Shown: piece after piece, positions 1 through 12,900 of the stretch | Numbering within the stretch: the first letter of the stretch is position 1 | How the letters are laid out: every line of letters begins with the position of its first letter | Assembly (NCBI GenBank): GCA_028532985.1 | Contig: JANCIK010000004.1 | Coordinates: forward strand, 3,720,001-3,784,000 | Reading direction: 5' to 3' | From: Stropharia rugosoannulata | Taxonomy: Eukaryota > Basidiomycota > Agaricomycetes > Agaricales > Strophariaceae | DNA: 64,000 nucleotides | The notes under the pieces: generated by a model | The model's database searches: none | Told to the model about the DNA's origin: nothing | What the model saw: only the letters and a program-made list of their open reading frames with translations | Position numbers and translations under genes: made by a program

Positions 1-456
1 ACTTAAAGTCATGCTGGTTTACAATGGCGGAGTTGAGGGTATTTCTTAAGCCCCTCGAGAGTTCAAAAAGCTCCTCTGTGAGAAGGGCGCGTTTTGCCTC
101 TTCCGAATCTAGTACGAACTGGGTACTCCACACAGATACGAGTAGGACTCTCGGCATCCAATCCGCAGATATACAGGGATAAAATTTCCTCATTGGTCCC
201 TTTGGTAATCTGGCTCCTTGAAAAACCATCTCCATTTCGATGGTGTACATTTCTTCGAAGCTGTGCGTCCCGTGAAAATACGAATGGTACTTGTTGTACA
301 CTTGGAAGTAACTTTCCCTGACTTTTAGTTTCTCGTCATGAGATAACCGCTGGAACTACTGTCCATATTAGTGGATGAATTGACATGAGCAACACGTCCA
401 CTAACGCTTTGGGTCAATTCCGTCAGCACGTCATGTCCTATGAGTTGTTGCTGCAT
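1..456 (-). CDS. Unrecognised protein, 5' part (runs off left edge)
   Basis: Two exons can be joined on the minus strand. Exon 1 (456-406) begins MQQQLIGHDV and ends in phase 0. The 50-nt intron (405-356) has a gttagt donor, an actaat branch-like site and a cagtag acceptor. Exon 2 runs open from 355 to the window edge for 118 codons, starting FQRLSHDEKLKVRE, without a stop. The join keeps the frame exactly, and the unspliced frame would stop at once, which supports the intron. A TATA box lies 70 bp upstream of the ATG. The product is soluble-looking, with no membrane segment or signal peptide in the visible part. I do not recognise a domain; a YFHGTHSFEEMY stretch is the most distinctive visible motif. 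The gene is incomplete because its 3' end lies outside the window. Confidence 0.55.
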
Positions 457-517
457 TTTCGTTTGGGGAGGGGAAAATGCAAGATGGTGGATGGAGGATG
501 CTCTGGTGAGTACTCCA

Positions 518-526
518 CCTTTTATA
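518..526 (-). promoter_or_regulatory. TATA box of the left-edge gene
   Basis: The minus strand reads TATAAAAGG, 70 bp upstream of the ATG at 456. The match and spacing fit a fungal core promoter. It is assigned by position only. Confidence 0.5.
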
Positions 527-2247
527 CTTGATTATTGGAGGTAGTGACCAGTCCGCTTTTCATGAACAGTGGCCAACATTCAAATTATGGTCAACGCGAA
601 TCAAAGTTGCTCGAGCCTCAAGCTCATTGTCTTGGGTCGGATACAATAATATCTGCCTGCCATAGGAAGGCGTTGGATACATGTCCAGAATTAAACTGTG
701 TCGTAAATTGCACTGACATCATCCTACAATTGGCGTTTGTAAATACGAAGTATGCCACAAAATGGTTATTTTCTTAGGAAACGTTCTCATGTCTCAACCC
801 TTTCTTAGTGGCCACTAGTTCTTGTTGTATTATATGTGGAACTTTCAAATTTCGTAGAGTATTTTTAGCTGAAAGCGAAATATTTTCTCCACCTAAGGTG
901 AGTTTGGACATTCGACACGCCGCAATATTTACAACGGCCATAGGGCCCGAGCCACTTGTATAAAATAAAGCTTTGAGTCCGCCCTGCGCCCACTGTGTAC
1001 CATATTGTCGAGACGTTCACTTGCGCACCGTCAACTGTGTACATTGTCCGTTCAATTGTTCTACGGAAGATGGAATAATTTACTGGGCGGGAGCTTAAGC
1101 TTTGAGACGGGTAATTATATTTTGTTGTCATTGAAGGACACCTGCTTTTATCATTGAGTCCTGAACTCGCTATTATAAGCTGTCTAAGTGCCGAGGCTTT
1201 CTAAATTATGTAGAGAACAATAATTAAGGTTGTTTGTGGCATACCGTTCAAAAGTACGAACAATGTGAATGTACGGAAAATAGCATCCTAACACCTTCAA
1301 GATGCGCCACTCCATGAATACTAATTTGTTTTGGCTTTTGCTATAGTATATAGTGCTCATTGCTCATCCCAATAATGTATTATCGCCCTACTCTTGGACG
1401 CATTACACCCTGCAGGTTTACTCGGAAAATGCATTACAGGCACTGTAAACTGAACATCTGCTCGATGAGATAACAGAATCCTAATTATAGGACGGGTACT
1501 ATATCATAATATTAATAGTAATACCCTGATATCCGTTCTAGTTTAAGCGGCTTCATTTCTTGAAAACAATCATTCCGAAGGCCGCCCGTACTACATGATA
1601 GTATGGCTTCAATCCACTCACAGACCCATTTAAGAGCAATCATTCTCGTACTCTGTAATAAATACCATGTATTAACCTTGCTACATATAGCAATGTCTAA
1701 CTAGTTACCAGGTACAGGCTTACACCATAACGAAGATTGATGCAGGATGGTGCAAGACACAGATCTAGTGTACCGTACGCGATAGGTGTTGCGTATTCTC
1801 AAGACGAGCGCGTGAATGTTAACGGTCATAATTGATCTCCGATTATCTGTGTAAATGCAATGCAGCACAGCATTTTCATTGCATAGCTTCAGATAACATC
1901 AAAATTTCAAATGAGGCAAGCGAAATATGAGAGCACGCAATTACTGGCCTTCCGGATGGCTCAGGGCGGCACAGACCGGGCTATGACAGAAAAAATGTCG
2001 AATAAAGCATCTCAACAAAGGTGTAATCAACAGATGTTTAAATTCCGGCCTACGCCTACTTCCATATTTCCATTCTTATCTCTTTATCTATTATATGAGT
2101 GGGTAAACCTCTTGTTCTTCTTTTGACATATCCGATCAAAACATGTTCGGATATAGGACAGGCGCTGAAGCGCTCATGCTATACAGCAACAACGTTATGA
2201 GCTAACATGACAGTGCTTGGCATAGAAGCTGATATATCTTGCAATGT
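527..2247. other. Intergenic, no supported gene
   Basis: Short open frames occur on both strands (for example 535-777 plus and 865-1131 minus), but none shows splice-consistent extension, domain motifs or a paralogue in the window. The sequence is AT-rich and non-repetitive. I see nothing I can name here. Confidence 0.5.
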
Positions 2248-2255
2248 TATAAATA
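2248..2255 (+). promoter_or_regulatory. TATA box of 7TM gene A
   Basis: TATAAATA starts 41 bp before the ATG at 2289. The same spacing (41-46 bp) recurs before 7TM copies B, C and D, which supports it as the core promoter. Confidence 0.6.
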
Positions 2256-2288
2256 CTCGAGTACGCTGAACGTCGCTCTGTCGATCCC

Positions 2289-3560
2289 ATGTCCTCATCA
2301 GATTTTTCCTCAGTGGCTACTCAAAAACTTACTCTCAGTGATGACCTAAATTCAACACTGCTCTACGCATTCCTAGTTGGTATGCAATTCCCCAGGCTCC
2401 TCCTTTCTGAGAATAATCTTGCAGTTTTATAGGCGCATATTCAATGATTTTTGCGTTTACAATATATGTATACAGTGCGTCATTCCGCTTATTTCTCTAA
2501 TTAGTTCTCAACAACTAACTATCGATTTAGCAACAAATAAGATTGATCGAAGCTTAATCGTGACTGTGGTACTTTGGGCGCTATTTGCCATCAATATCAC
2601 AGAATTCGGCATTCAATGGAGTATTGCAAATGAATGCTTCATTAATAATGGACAGACTATGTTAAAAGCATATCTATGCGACTTGAATCCAGGAAAGGGA
2701 TCTTTAATATTTACGTCCACCGCCCTTTCAGTTTTGCAATATATTCTGGCTGATGGACTACTGGTACGTTCAATTATCGGCAACAATTTTTAACTTGACT
2801 GAAGAACCACTTGCAGCTCTGGCGATGTTACCACATCACCGGAAGATCTGCGTTGCGACTGTTTGTCCCGGTATTTTTTCTTATGTGCGAAATTGGTAAG
2901 TCTAGTGCAAGCACTGTGGCATGATTTGACCTTTATACACCTAGGATCCGGAATTGCTGTCCAAGTAGTCTCGGGTTTATTCTTTCTTCGGCCTGCCTAT
3001 ACGACGCAAAGAATGGCAAATATCTCCCAGATTGTCGCAGCAGTCTTCAATGTGATGACTGCACTCGCCACATTATCTTCGACATTTTTGATCTGTCGCC
3101 AGATAGCGACTTCCTCGCAGCAGACTCAACATAACCGACGATACAAAAAGATCATTTATATTGCAATAGAGTCGTCACTCATATATGCGATATCTTCCAT
3201 TCTCATCGTTATTACCAGCATACTTAGTGTTGCCCCCAATGTCAACGTCGCCGTATTCACGTGGTTGGATGATTATGTGGATGCAGTTGCATTTGTTGCC
3301 ACAGTAAGCCATTTTCTCCCCGACATTACAAAAGAAAGACTAAAATTATATAGGGGATGGCACCGACTCTCATGGTCGCTCAGATTAGCCTTTTCCCTAG
3401 TCAGGGATCTTCCGAGTTTTCAAACACTTCCCACATCTCAAACCTTCAATTCGGACAGGATACAACAACGCGTAGCGCCGCATGTCCCAGTGTTGATGAT
3501 GGTGTTACCTCCTCCCAAAGCGACTTGAATGACAAACTAGAGAGAACTCCTGATGTATAA
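2289..3560 (+). CDS. Seven-transmembrane protein, basidiomycete family (copy A)
   Basis: Six exons give 336 residues: 2289-2379, 2433-2474, 2531-2763, 2817-2895, 2945-3303 and 3354-3560. All junctions are GT-AG and keep frame; introns are about 50 nt. Hydrophobic segments suggest seven membrane spans. TM1 is split across exons 1-2, TM2 and TM3 are in exon 3, TM4 spans exons 4-5, TM5 and TM6 are in exon 5, and TM7 crosses the exon 5/6 junction. TM3 ends in the family signature LADGLL-LWRCYH (about residues 117-128). TM6 follows an RRYKK basic loop and contains AIESSLIYA. A Ser/Thr-rich tail of about 55 residues ends the protein. The 42-nt exon 2 and the MAPTLMVAQI motif at TM7 are shared with copies B-E. 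Plasma or endomembrane location is inferred. Function is unknown: the topology resembles receptors, but no ligand-binding or G-protein motif is identifiable. Confidence 0.8.
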
Positions 3561-5132
3561 TCTGCTTTTCATAAACGTAATGTACTTATCTGTAGCCTTG
3601 ATATATTTAAACCTATCATGTATCCGTGATTTAGCTTTACTACTAGCTCCAATTTAACTCTTGAACTTATCACTGCCATTTCCGCCGTCATCAAATTATT
3701 GTCTGCTACATATACTGTAAGTTTATTGAGATTATAGTACTAAGCACATGTGCCAAACGTTCAATTCTCTCAATACACCGACCGGCACTTGGTTAGCGTT
3801 GCAATGGCCGATTTGAGAGGGAGTCCAGACAGCGCGGCCAGCCAACTGTTATTCCCACGAACAATCAGTGTGTGCGACACCCTTAGTAAACGATACTTAC
3901 CTCCTTTACTCTCTGAGATATTGCATACTTGTCTCAGCCGCTGGCTGCGCAATTGATGTCTGAGAGAAAACTGGCGGAGAGCGCTTCCACGGTGCATAGT
4001 ACCGCAACCTTACAGGTGCACGTACCGACTTCGCTGATCTATTTATAGAACGATGCTTTTGTTATGTAATACGAGTGCTCGAGTCATTGTGCCGCGTTGC
4101 CGGCCGCTGCGTAATTTTGCAGTCGTCGACAAACACCTCCGACCTCAAACTCCAACTCCAACGTTCAACGTCAATTTGCGTTCATGCCAACATCTAAGAT
4201 TAGCCTGACGATGACGACTTTCATGGGCTTTATCTTGTCTCGACTATGTTTCGTTTTCACACATATACAGACGCATACCCCGAGAATATACCCCGAGAAT
4301 AGGTGATGTAGACAGCGTCACTGTCAAATTTGAAGCGTGATTTCTACAGCTATCCAGTGGCTACTCACTCTGAACCGTTTTTTCGAAGATCTCTGCCCAT
4401 CTCTCGAGCATAATCAGGAAGCCGGGTTCTTGATTTTGAACAGCCCTGGGCTCGGCAGCAGCAGCGCGGGCTCGCGCTGGATCGTACTCGGATCGTACCA
4501 GGTGTATTACTGGGACACCGCGACTTCCCTGAGACTCTCACTCTTCGTGTTAATCCTCTTGTCCTCCCCCTTCTGCGTTCTGTGTCTTACTGCCTAGCGT
4601 CCACTGCCCAAATTACACACTCTCCCAGCTACTTGGTTCGTCATTGCAAACGCCCTCGATTATGCTGGAGCTGCAATTGTTCAGCCCGAACTGAGGTTCA
4701 CGCGGCGAAAAACTTCTACGCACTGTCCAAATATGTTACTCCCCGGATGGCGTAGGGCTGTGGATCACTCCCTTGTAATGCCTAGCGCAAAATTGCCATT
4801 GGTCGATGCGAAAGAATTAGCGGTACAATTGCATAGGTGCCGTATAGAACCTGCTGAAGCGACGAGCACGAAGCAAGCCTTGAACACTTTTCCGTAATAT
4901 TGTATTGATCAAGTGATCTTAGCTTACCCATTCGCACTCTCTGTCAGAGTCAAAAATAGGTGCGGCGGGTCGATTTGGTGCTATCTATGCAGGACTTCTG
5001 TCTTCTGGCTCCTGGCTGAAAGAGCACCCCTAGACTTGATTCACACTTAATAGACCTAAGCTTCAGACTCAATGAAGCATTCCTCTTCTTGGCCTGGAGG
5101 TACCACATATCTGACCTATAGCAGCATTGACA
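3561..5132. other. Intergenic, no supported gene
   Basis: This is the space between 7TM copy A and the epoxide hydrolase, both on the plus strand. Short frames at 3750-3956, 4337-4597 and 4950-5408 (the last antisense to the hydrolase) lack support. A 15-bp near-repeat (ataccccgagaatat) is present twice around 4275-4305. The hydrolase promoter should lie at the right end, but no clear TATA box is seen. Confidence 0.45.
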
Positions 5133-6736
5133 ATGTCGTCTAGCATACAACCCTTCAAGATCGACATACGTGACGAGGAGATCCAGAACCTCAAAACCAA
5201 GTTGGCCTTGACTAGATTTCCTGACGAACTGGAAGATGCAGGCTGGGATTACGGCTCTCCACTCCCAGATATGAAACGGCTTGTAGCCCGCTGGCAAGAT
5301 GGGTACGACTGGCGCATACACGAGAAGGAGTTCAACGACACCATTCCTCAGTTTACAACGCCTATTGAGGTCGAAGGATTTGGCACCTTCAATGTTCATT
5401 TTGTCCATAAAAGGAGCGATCTAGCCACCGCAATTCCCCTTCTTTTCGTTCACGGGTGTGAGTCATGATTTCGACATTTACTATTGCCTTTACGTGCTCT
5501 GATGGCGTAATTCATAGGGCCAGGAGGATTCTTCGAAGTTAAGAAGATCTTACCACTTCTGACAGAGATCACGCCGGAGGGGCCTAGCTTCCATGTCGTT
5601 ACTTTCAGTCTGCCTGGTTTTGGGTTTACTGAGGCTCCAAAGAAGAAAGGGTTTACGCACACGCAGTTCGCAGAGGTATTTGGTGCTAACTATACTGCTG
5701 TTCACTTTTGGTAACCTTCGAACAAGGTCGGGCATAAATTAATGATATTACTTGGTTATGACCAGTATGGTACGTCTTTTTCGTAGACATGAGCTCGTTT
5801 CATAGCCTGACACACACACACTTGCAGTCACTCAAGGAGGAGATTGGGGCACAATGGTACGTCACATAAAGCTGTTCTAACATTATCTCAAGTCAAGCTA
5901 ACAACGTTCTTGAAGGTCACGACCCGGATTGCGGGCCTATACGGGGGAGACCACTGCAGGGCTTGGCATATCAACCTGGCAAACTGGCAGACTTCGTAAA
6001 TCCTTTACATTCTTCTGGTTCATACTCTAAACATTATGTAGGGCGCCGCCTACCTTCTTGAAATCGCCTCTCAAGTTTCTCAAGCATGCTATTACACCTT
6101 ACACTGCTGCCGAGAAGGCAGGACTTGAACGCACCAACTGGTACCGGACTGAGAGCTCGGGGTATTATGCACAGCAGTCTACTCAGCCTCAGACGCTAGG
6201 TTATAGTCTCGCGGACTCTCCTGCAGGTCTTCTAGGATGGTTGTACAAGAATCTATTCGTGTGGACCGATGCTTATTCATGGACGGATGATGAAAGTACG
6301 TTTTCATAATCCGTTTTGTCTTGCGCTCATGGAAATAATAATATTGCTTACTTTCTAGTATTGACATGGGTATCATTGTATTGGTTTTCAACGCCTGGAC
6401 CTGCCGCCTCAGTACGCATATATTATGAGCATGCTCACGACAATACAAGAGCAAAGTGGAAGGTTCCAACAATACCTACTGGTATCTCTTATTTCCCAAA
6501 GGAAATCATGATCTTTCCTCGATCGTAAGGTTTCCGACTACTGTGCTTATACAATTTTTGAATATTCCAATAATAGGTGGTTGAAAATACCTAATCTCGT
6601 CTTCGAAGGTAAACACGACAGTGGCGGCCATTTTGCCTCATACGAGAAACCGGTAGAGCTTGTTGCTGATTTGAGGAAGATGTTTGGGCGAGGAGGTCCG
6701 GCGTATGCTGTTGTAAAGGATAACACTGGCTATTGA
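5133..6736 (+). CDS. Epoxide hydrolase, microsomal-type (EHN) alpha/beta hydrolase
   Basis: Eight exons give 404 residues: 5133-5457, 5518-5675, 5727-5769, 5828-5856, 5916-5995, 6042-6295, 6359-6524 and 6577-6736. All junctions are in phase. The enzyme hydrolyses epoxides to vicinal diols through a covalent ester intermediate. The N-terminal ~105 residues match the EHN lid-wrapping region of this family. The oxyanion motif HGWPG follows at about 106-110. The nucleophile is Asp181 in GGDWG, with Glu345 in SYFPKE and His370 in GGHFASYEKP completing the triad. Lid tyrosines are probably Tyr253 (SGYY) and Tyr318 (RIYYEH). All expected catalytic residues are present and the length is normal, so it appears functional. 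The start ATG at 5133 is chosen because the preceding in-frame codon at 5127 is only TTG. There is no N-terminal membrane anchor, so it is probably cytosolic. The physiological substrate cannot be inferred from the sequence. Confidence 0.92.
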
Positions 6737-7841
6737 GTCTCGAGTGCATCGAATGATGCTATGTATGAGAGTCATGGTGAGGTTTAAACGATGGAATCTC
6801 TGGACAAGGGACACTGAAGAAGTTGTGTTTTGATACGAATGTCGTCACACTTCTGTGCAGAGTTTTGCATATCGAGTTCTGGAAATATACATTAATACAC
6901 CTGTATCACTCCGGAGGTATTTGAGTCGATAATACACGAAGGTTGTTTCTGCGATGAGCTATCAAGTACGAGTACGTGTTTCGCGACATGATGTTTTCGA
7001 GCCTCATAAATTAGAACACGCCCCCTGTGACCCGCCTTGAGCCCTCCCCGTGGCCGGCGTCTATACATACAGTCTTTATTTCCAATATCAACGTGTGCAT
7101 GCATGCAAAGCACACTGCATACATAATTCGCCCTGGCGCTCCACATCGGGCGCGGCGTTGCAGGGCGTCGCCTAGTGTCGCGCAGTACGGGTGTCGATCC
7201 AGGAACCGCGTCACCTCTTGTGCCCTGTTGTACGTTTGTGATATGAATTTGAATTTCTCGGTTTGTCTCGTGTAGGAGACCGGAAGATCTCCGCTGATTC
7301 ATGGAATTTCATGAATTGGCACGGTAAACATTCAACGCACGGTGAGCCTGAGGCACGAGCTGCTCGATTTGCGTGACCCTTGGATCTGGATATAAGCGTC
7401 ACGGCTCTGAGGGTGTGAGCGGGTAGGGTCTCTGTATGGAATTTTAAGGGGGAAGTGGAGTTATCTAGCTCTAGGTGTATATAAAAAGGGTCTGGGGCCT
7501 TTGTGGTGATGTACTTTGTCTTATTGGCGGGAAAGACTGCTTTACATATATAGTAAATTCTAAAAAAAACAGCAACCCAAGCCTTGTTTACTCAGCGACT
7601 GCTCATGGGTAATTTGCAGGACGTTACTGACTTTATTCAACGTTGGTTCAATAGGTCCTACGCTCAGGAGTCAACGATGACAAATTTACAGGCGGTCTAA
7701 ATTATCTATCTTGATCATATCACGCCTGGTACTACAAGTATTCTTCTACACACCAGAAACTAACAATCTATTTACTTCCTAGTTCGTATTAAATTGCAGC
7801 CGTGAAAAATGTGATGTACGCGCTACCTCTGAGGGTAGTAA
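6737..7841. other. Intergenic between convergent genes
   Basis: This stretch lies between the 3' end of the epoxide hydrolase and the 3' end of 7TM copy B. A GC-rich patch at about 7020-7220 produces several overlapping open frames on both strands. They conflict with one another and show no motif, so none is annotated. Confidence 0.45.
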
Positions 7842-8973
7842 TTAGGAGAAAAGGCTAATCTGGGCTACCATAAGCGTCGGCGCTATAGCCTATAATTGTG
7901 TCAATTCACGGAAAGAAGGAAGCTTAATCGCACTTACAGTCATGAAGGGGGTGACTGCATTAATATAGTCGTTAAGTCCTTCGGTTACCGGCAGATTAAC
8001 AACACCGGAATAAGCATGAACTGTTCTGAAGACGGCGCTGAGCGTTGCAGAAACTGAGAAAATAAGCGATGATTCTACTACAATAAAAATTATTTTTTGG
8101 TAGCGCTGGCGATTATGAGTTTCGGAGATTGATCCTATTATACATTTGCAGATGATAATTGTCGAAGATGAGGCAGTAAGAACACCTGTAATGTTGAAAA
8201 TTGCAGCGAAAATGTTTACAACATATCGCCTATGTGGTGTTAAGGGGGCCGGACCAAAAAAGAATATTGATGCTGTTATTACAGTAGCTATGCTTAAACC
8301 TATATACTAAAAGTGTGAGTCACGTATTTAGAATATGTGTTGCTTGACTTACTGATTTCGCAGGCAAGAAAAAATAAAGGAATGCAACTTGACAATGTGG
8401 ATTTGCCTGTAACATGATAGCATCTCCACACCTAGTTGCAAGATTTAGTGTTTTACTGACAGACTGCGAGAAACAATATGATGTGAAACTTACGACTAAT
8501 GCATCCGACAAAGCATATTCCACGGAAGTTATGGTGACAGATGAAAAGGTCAAAGAATCATGTTCAGATTTTATGATAGACACGAATTCAGAAAACATAG
8601 TTTCTCCATGGTTGATAAACGTAATGTTGATCATTTTCCATTGCATTCCGGCTTGGGCTATATTTATAGCTAACAGGATCCAGAGTGTCGCGGCAACAAC
8701 AAAGCTCTGGTTGCCTTGTCTATTTTCTAAGCTGATCGTTAATAGCTGGCTTGGACATCTGGCAGCGTATTCTTACTGTATAGGTAAATTGTTACTGAGG
8801 ATATCACTACATAAACACCTGCATATTGTTAAAAGAATGTTCAAAATGTAGCTGAAGTTTCATATTGGGGACATACCTGTGAGAAATACAGAAAGAAGTG
8901 TTGAGTTGAGATCATAGCTGAGCACAGGACTTTGTATTCTCGGGGGCACTGGGAGGTCTTCTGAAGAAACCAT
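7842..8973 (-). CDS. Seven-transmembrane protein, basidiomycete family (copy B)
   Basis: Six minus-strand exons give 286 residues: 8973-8877, 8768-8810 region (42 nt), 8726-8494, 8431-8353, 8299-7938 and 7889-7842. Exon lengths (97, 42, 233, 79, 362, 48 nt) match the other copies. Seven hydrophobic segments are present. TM3 leads into VWRCYHVTG at about 125-133, and TM6 contains VESSLIFSVSA. The C-terminus is short, ending AQISLFS just after TM7, so this copy lacks the Ser/Thr-rich tail of copies A and C. It is closest to copy D at 48450-49626: they share long identical runs such as IIKSEHD, extended loop sequences and similar introns. The exon 4/5 junction uses the second of two nearby AG acceptors to keep frame. 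It appears intact. Function is unknown. Confidence 0.78.
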
Positions 8974-9010
8974 GTGGGTTCTTTTTAGTATATCAATGAT
9001 ACTCGATAAA

Positions 9011-9017
9011 CTTTATA
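9011..9017 (-). promoter_or_regulatory. TATA box of 7TM gene B
   Basis: The minus strand reads TATAAAG, beginning 44 bp upstream of the ATG at 8973. The spacing matches copies A, C and D. Confidence 0.6.
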
Positions 9018-9454
9018 GGAAACTCAAGCGTCTACCCTCCTATTGGCCGCGCTGAATCGATGAGAACTACCAATAATTATGATACCATCAACAGGCATGT
9101 CAAAAGAATTGTTACAAAAGTCAGTTAAACGGTGCCATACGTAATCAATATTCGATTATTGTATTGAATTTATTATTACCTTATAGCTACTGTGGAGTGC
9201 ACTTGGAGCGCTGGACAATGATCGTACTTCAAAAATACACCTGTGAGTGGTCCAGCTGACTGCACTGGTTGGAGGTAAAGTGCTTCGTATCATTGATGCA
9301 CATTGTACGCTTGTATTTAAAGTTGCGTAAGTTAGTCCGAGCCTAACTCGCCCGTTAGCTGGCTTGAGCGGTCAGCACTTAGCAGAAGACAAGGCTTGAA
9401 TCAGAGGAAATATTGCAGATGTAAACTAATTTCTGCATAACACTCAGTAGTATG

Positions 9455-9691
9455 TTAGAACTGGGCTATAGTACTGTTTAAGGCATTCTTCACCAAGTTC
9501 ATCGTGATACTCGAGCTGAAGCCCTTCCGTATATTCCAATATCGCGTCGCGCCCAACAACTGGTACTGTTCAAAGTACTGGACGCGGTGCTCAAAGTCAA
9601 TACAAATACCGTGGCGCACAGGCGCGCTCCAAGTCCATGTTGAATAGATAACCACCCACGCTGGGGTGGCCTTTGAAGAATTATATGACAC
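9455..9691 (-). other. Possible coding fragment, unrecognised
   Basis: A minus-strand frame of about 78 codons ends in a stop at 9455 and reads through WVVIYSTWTWSAPVRHG and FEHRVQYFEQYQLLG. The composition is more protein-like than its surroundings. It has no ATG at the upstream end, only GTG, so it could be a last exon or a gene remnant. No partner exon was found. This could be chance. Confidence 0.2.
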
Positions 9692-9902
9692 TCCAATGCA
9701 CAGTACGCATCATGATCAACGGCTAATAGACATCCCTTCTCCTGCTCACCACTGACGAAGTAATCAGCTGTTCACTGTAATTCGCTAGCCCAGGGTTATG
9801 TACCTATCTTTCCACCAGCAATGTACTCCATATTTTTTGGGTATGTATATACGTATCTTAGAGTTAATCAGGCATACACGCAGAGCGCCATATTACGGAC
9901 CA

Positions 9903-9940
9903 TGCGTGTATATGGGGTACCTGCGTGTATATGGGGTACC
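9903..9940. repeat. Exact 19-bp tandem duplication
   Basis: The unit tgcgtgtatatggggtacc occurs twice in direct tandem, 9903-9921 and 9922-9940, with no mismatch. It lies in the gene desert with no associated coding sequence. Confidence 0.9.
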
Positions 9941-12900
9941 CGGAATATCTTCGGCAATGAACAGTGGAAGTCTGAGGCTGTCTAAAGACAACGGCTTGCA
10001 GCGGAGGCAAGGGCGCCCCGACGTTACGACGGATCATAGGAGCTCGCCTAGCTTGCATGGCTACGGCGACTGACTCATACTGCTACGGAGAATGTTTGTG
10101 CAGGCGCAGAGATAGTACTACCTGTCAGGAAGTTCTTTAGTATTTACTATTGCAGATTAGCACTCACACTTATGTACCACAAGATCCGTATGACAATGGT
10201 CTAAGCGCACGAGCCATCCGGTAACTCGTCGAATACAGAGAAGGATAGAGAAGGGCGACAGAAGAATGGAGCCCCCAAGGAGCCCCATGAATTCTGCATT
10301 GACAACTGCGCACTGCCGAGTCCTAACTGCAAATGACGTGCAAGTGAGCCGGCTCGGCGTTCGGCACACGGTTCGTGAGAACGTTCCACATGTTCCGTCC
10401 GCGCCTCTTTCCGCCTCTTTCCACCCCCGCCCCGCGGCGCCTCCTGTCACTTTGCGTTGCTCGCCGAATCGGAGGCATGCGGCTTGCACGTTTGATGTGC
10501 GTAATAAGTCCCGTTCGGTTGCTCCCGCATTGCGCGGTACGGACAGTAGGCTAGAGAGTGCGCGGAGCGGTTTGCGCTCAGGAGTATGTAGTGCGAGAAC
10601 AAGAACATAACATATAATTGTAGAGTCAATATAGTATACACGGAGTCAGTAGACATAATTCTCTGCTCTCACTGTGATCAGCAGGAGCACTGCACCCTCA
10701 AGCTCTTAGCTCAACCTGCGGCTCGGCCCACGCCCGTCGCGCCCCTGCGTGCCCAGGCGCGGTCTGTCGGCACCTACACAAGGGGCGTAGGTGTGGGGGA
10801 ACTGGGTGAGGTTCATGGGATTGGGGTAATATTAGAGAATTTACTTGCTTATGGGGAAGGATGTGTTGTAACTCCTGTACTGTATCTTGTCCTTCCTAAC
10901 TGGATGGGTCCAAGAGTCTACCGAGACTCCCTAACCGTCATGAAAGCACTTGTAATTCTACACCCTACTCACGAACATACAGTTGACCCAATTATTACAA
11001 TGTCGGCGATAACAGTTGTCATTTCTCTCCCTACCTCATGCAACTTCTGATGTCATTTGGTCGTGCCTAGCCTCAGCACCCTAGCCCAGCCGCGGCACGC
11101 CCACAATTTATTTCTTTGTCTTTGTATGTTTGCTTGGGTATAAGCATGTCTGCTGATATCGATATCCTATTCTTGCGTGTCACCGTGACATGCTCCGCCT
11201 ATCTCTCGTTAACAAATGACCGGAAGCCGACTCGATTCTCCAGACACTTGTTTCTTTTTTCTCTTCGGTACTTTACAAGGTAGACACAGGCTCAGATCTC
11301 AAGCGCCCGTGGTTCTACTTTGTCCCGTCCTATTCAATCTGAAATTTTGAGCTCCCGACCTTCCGAGTGGCACAGTCCTCGGCGCCTATTCATTGTTAAT
11401 CTGATGCTTCCTGCTGTAAAGTAGAAGACTCAGAGCAGCGGCTTAAGCTCTAGCTTTTCTGGTACTTCTACTAAATTTTAAAAAGCGTATAGTTCCGCTG
11501 ACATTAATGCCTTTCACATTACAGTAAACGAGTCGCCGGAGAGGTGGATCAGCGAAATTAAATCGGTGTCCCAGTTTTGTTCTGGTTTTCCCACATTGGG
11601 CACTTTGTTCAAGCTCCAACTACACTGGCGTATGTCACCCAATGGCCACCCAGCCGTATTTTATAGATGGGGCAAAATATTTTATATCGTACCAGTGGCC
11701 AGTTAATAAGCCGAACTACGCACCACACACCAGAGCAGCTCCGTGCGTGGGTTCGCGGTTCGCTGAAGAGTCTGAAAGCCACTGTAGTTATGTTCAGGGG
11801 ATCTTGCGCTCGAGTTCTAATAACACTTGACTTACGTTCAGGCAACATCCTACGTACGTAGACACGCACGCGCATGAGTACGCAAAGCGCACCTCGCTCC
11901 GCGCGACCGCATCGCACACGGGCATGCTGAGCAAGCCTGGCGCGGTCTGTATTGAGTTACTTTCGGTGGTCGGCTCCGGGTTGTACCCGAGAGTAAGCCC
12001 GGCCAGCGGCCGAGCTGCCGATCGGGCGCTCGCCGACCGATGTACTCATCAATAAGCATCCAGAATTGATTGTAAAGTACGTTCTCAATTGTTCTCAGAT
12101 CTAGAGCTGGTAACTATCCCTATGTGGTATGAGATTCACTGGAGCTAATAGGCTGTTGTTTAGTATGTTCATCGCGCTACATAGGTCCAGAATGAAACGG
12201 TAGCAGGTTTACAGTTTACCGCAGAGCTGCTCTGCAAAACATACTCTACACAAAACATATGAAATGAAACAATAGGTGTAGGTTGCGAATTGACATTTTA
12301 TGACGCGAAACACGCTTAGCTGTTAAGTCGACACTGAGCAGAGCTATGAGGAGTTGAATCGCAAAGGCAATTGATGCGAGGTTGTTTAGGCGCTCGCCGC
12401 GGCAGAAGCCTCGGCAAGCGGCACCGTAAGCCGGCCGGTACGGCTAATGCTTATTGAGTTCAAGGATGTGCGAATGCCAGTGAGATAGTTCGTTTCTTGG
12501 GGTTTCTCGCATCTTCCCAATCAGGTAACAGCAGTTCGTATCGTTTTTTAAATAACATTATCTTTGACTAGTCACCTACTCTGTCTGATGTCATCCGCGA
12601 ATCGTGCTGTGTTGTGAGCGTGCTGTGCAACGTCCGACGTGTTCAGCACGCTGATCAAATCAGGTCCTATTCCTCCGGTGTACGATACATATACAACAGT
12701 ATATGGTTTATACAATGTCTGTCATTCAAGATACAGCACCATATAATGCAATCCAGCACCTGGATCTATTTTTGTACCACGTTCCATATCCACATACCGT
12801 CTTTTTTAATTCACAGATCTACGTCTGCCTAATGCTGTTCAGATAATCACCCGAGATCAATATCAAGTTATAGTTGATGATCTACGCTTGTGAGTCATGC

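Noticed and set aside
2289..3560. Calling the 7TM proteins pheromone or G-protein-coupled receptors
   Set aside because: None of the STE3, Rho-type or other named receptor motifs is visible. Topology alone is not enough.
4950..5408. 152-codon minus frame
   Set aside because: It is antisense to exon 1 of the epoxide hydrolase, whose family identity and catalytic residues are clear.
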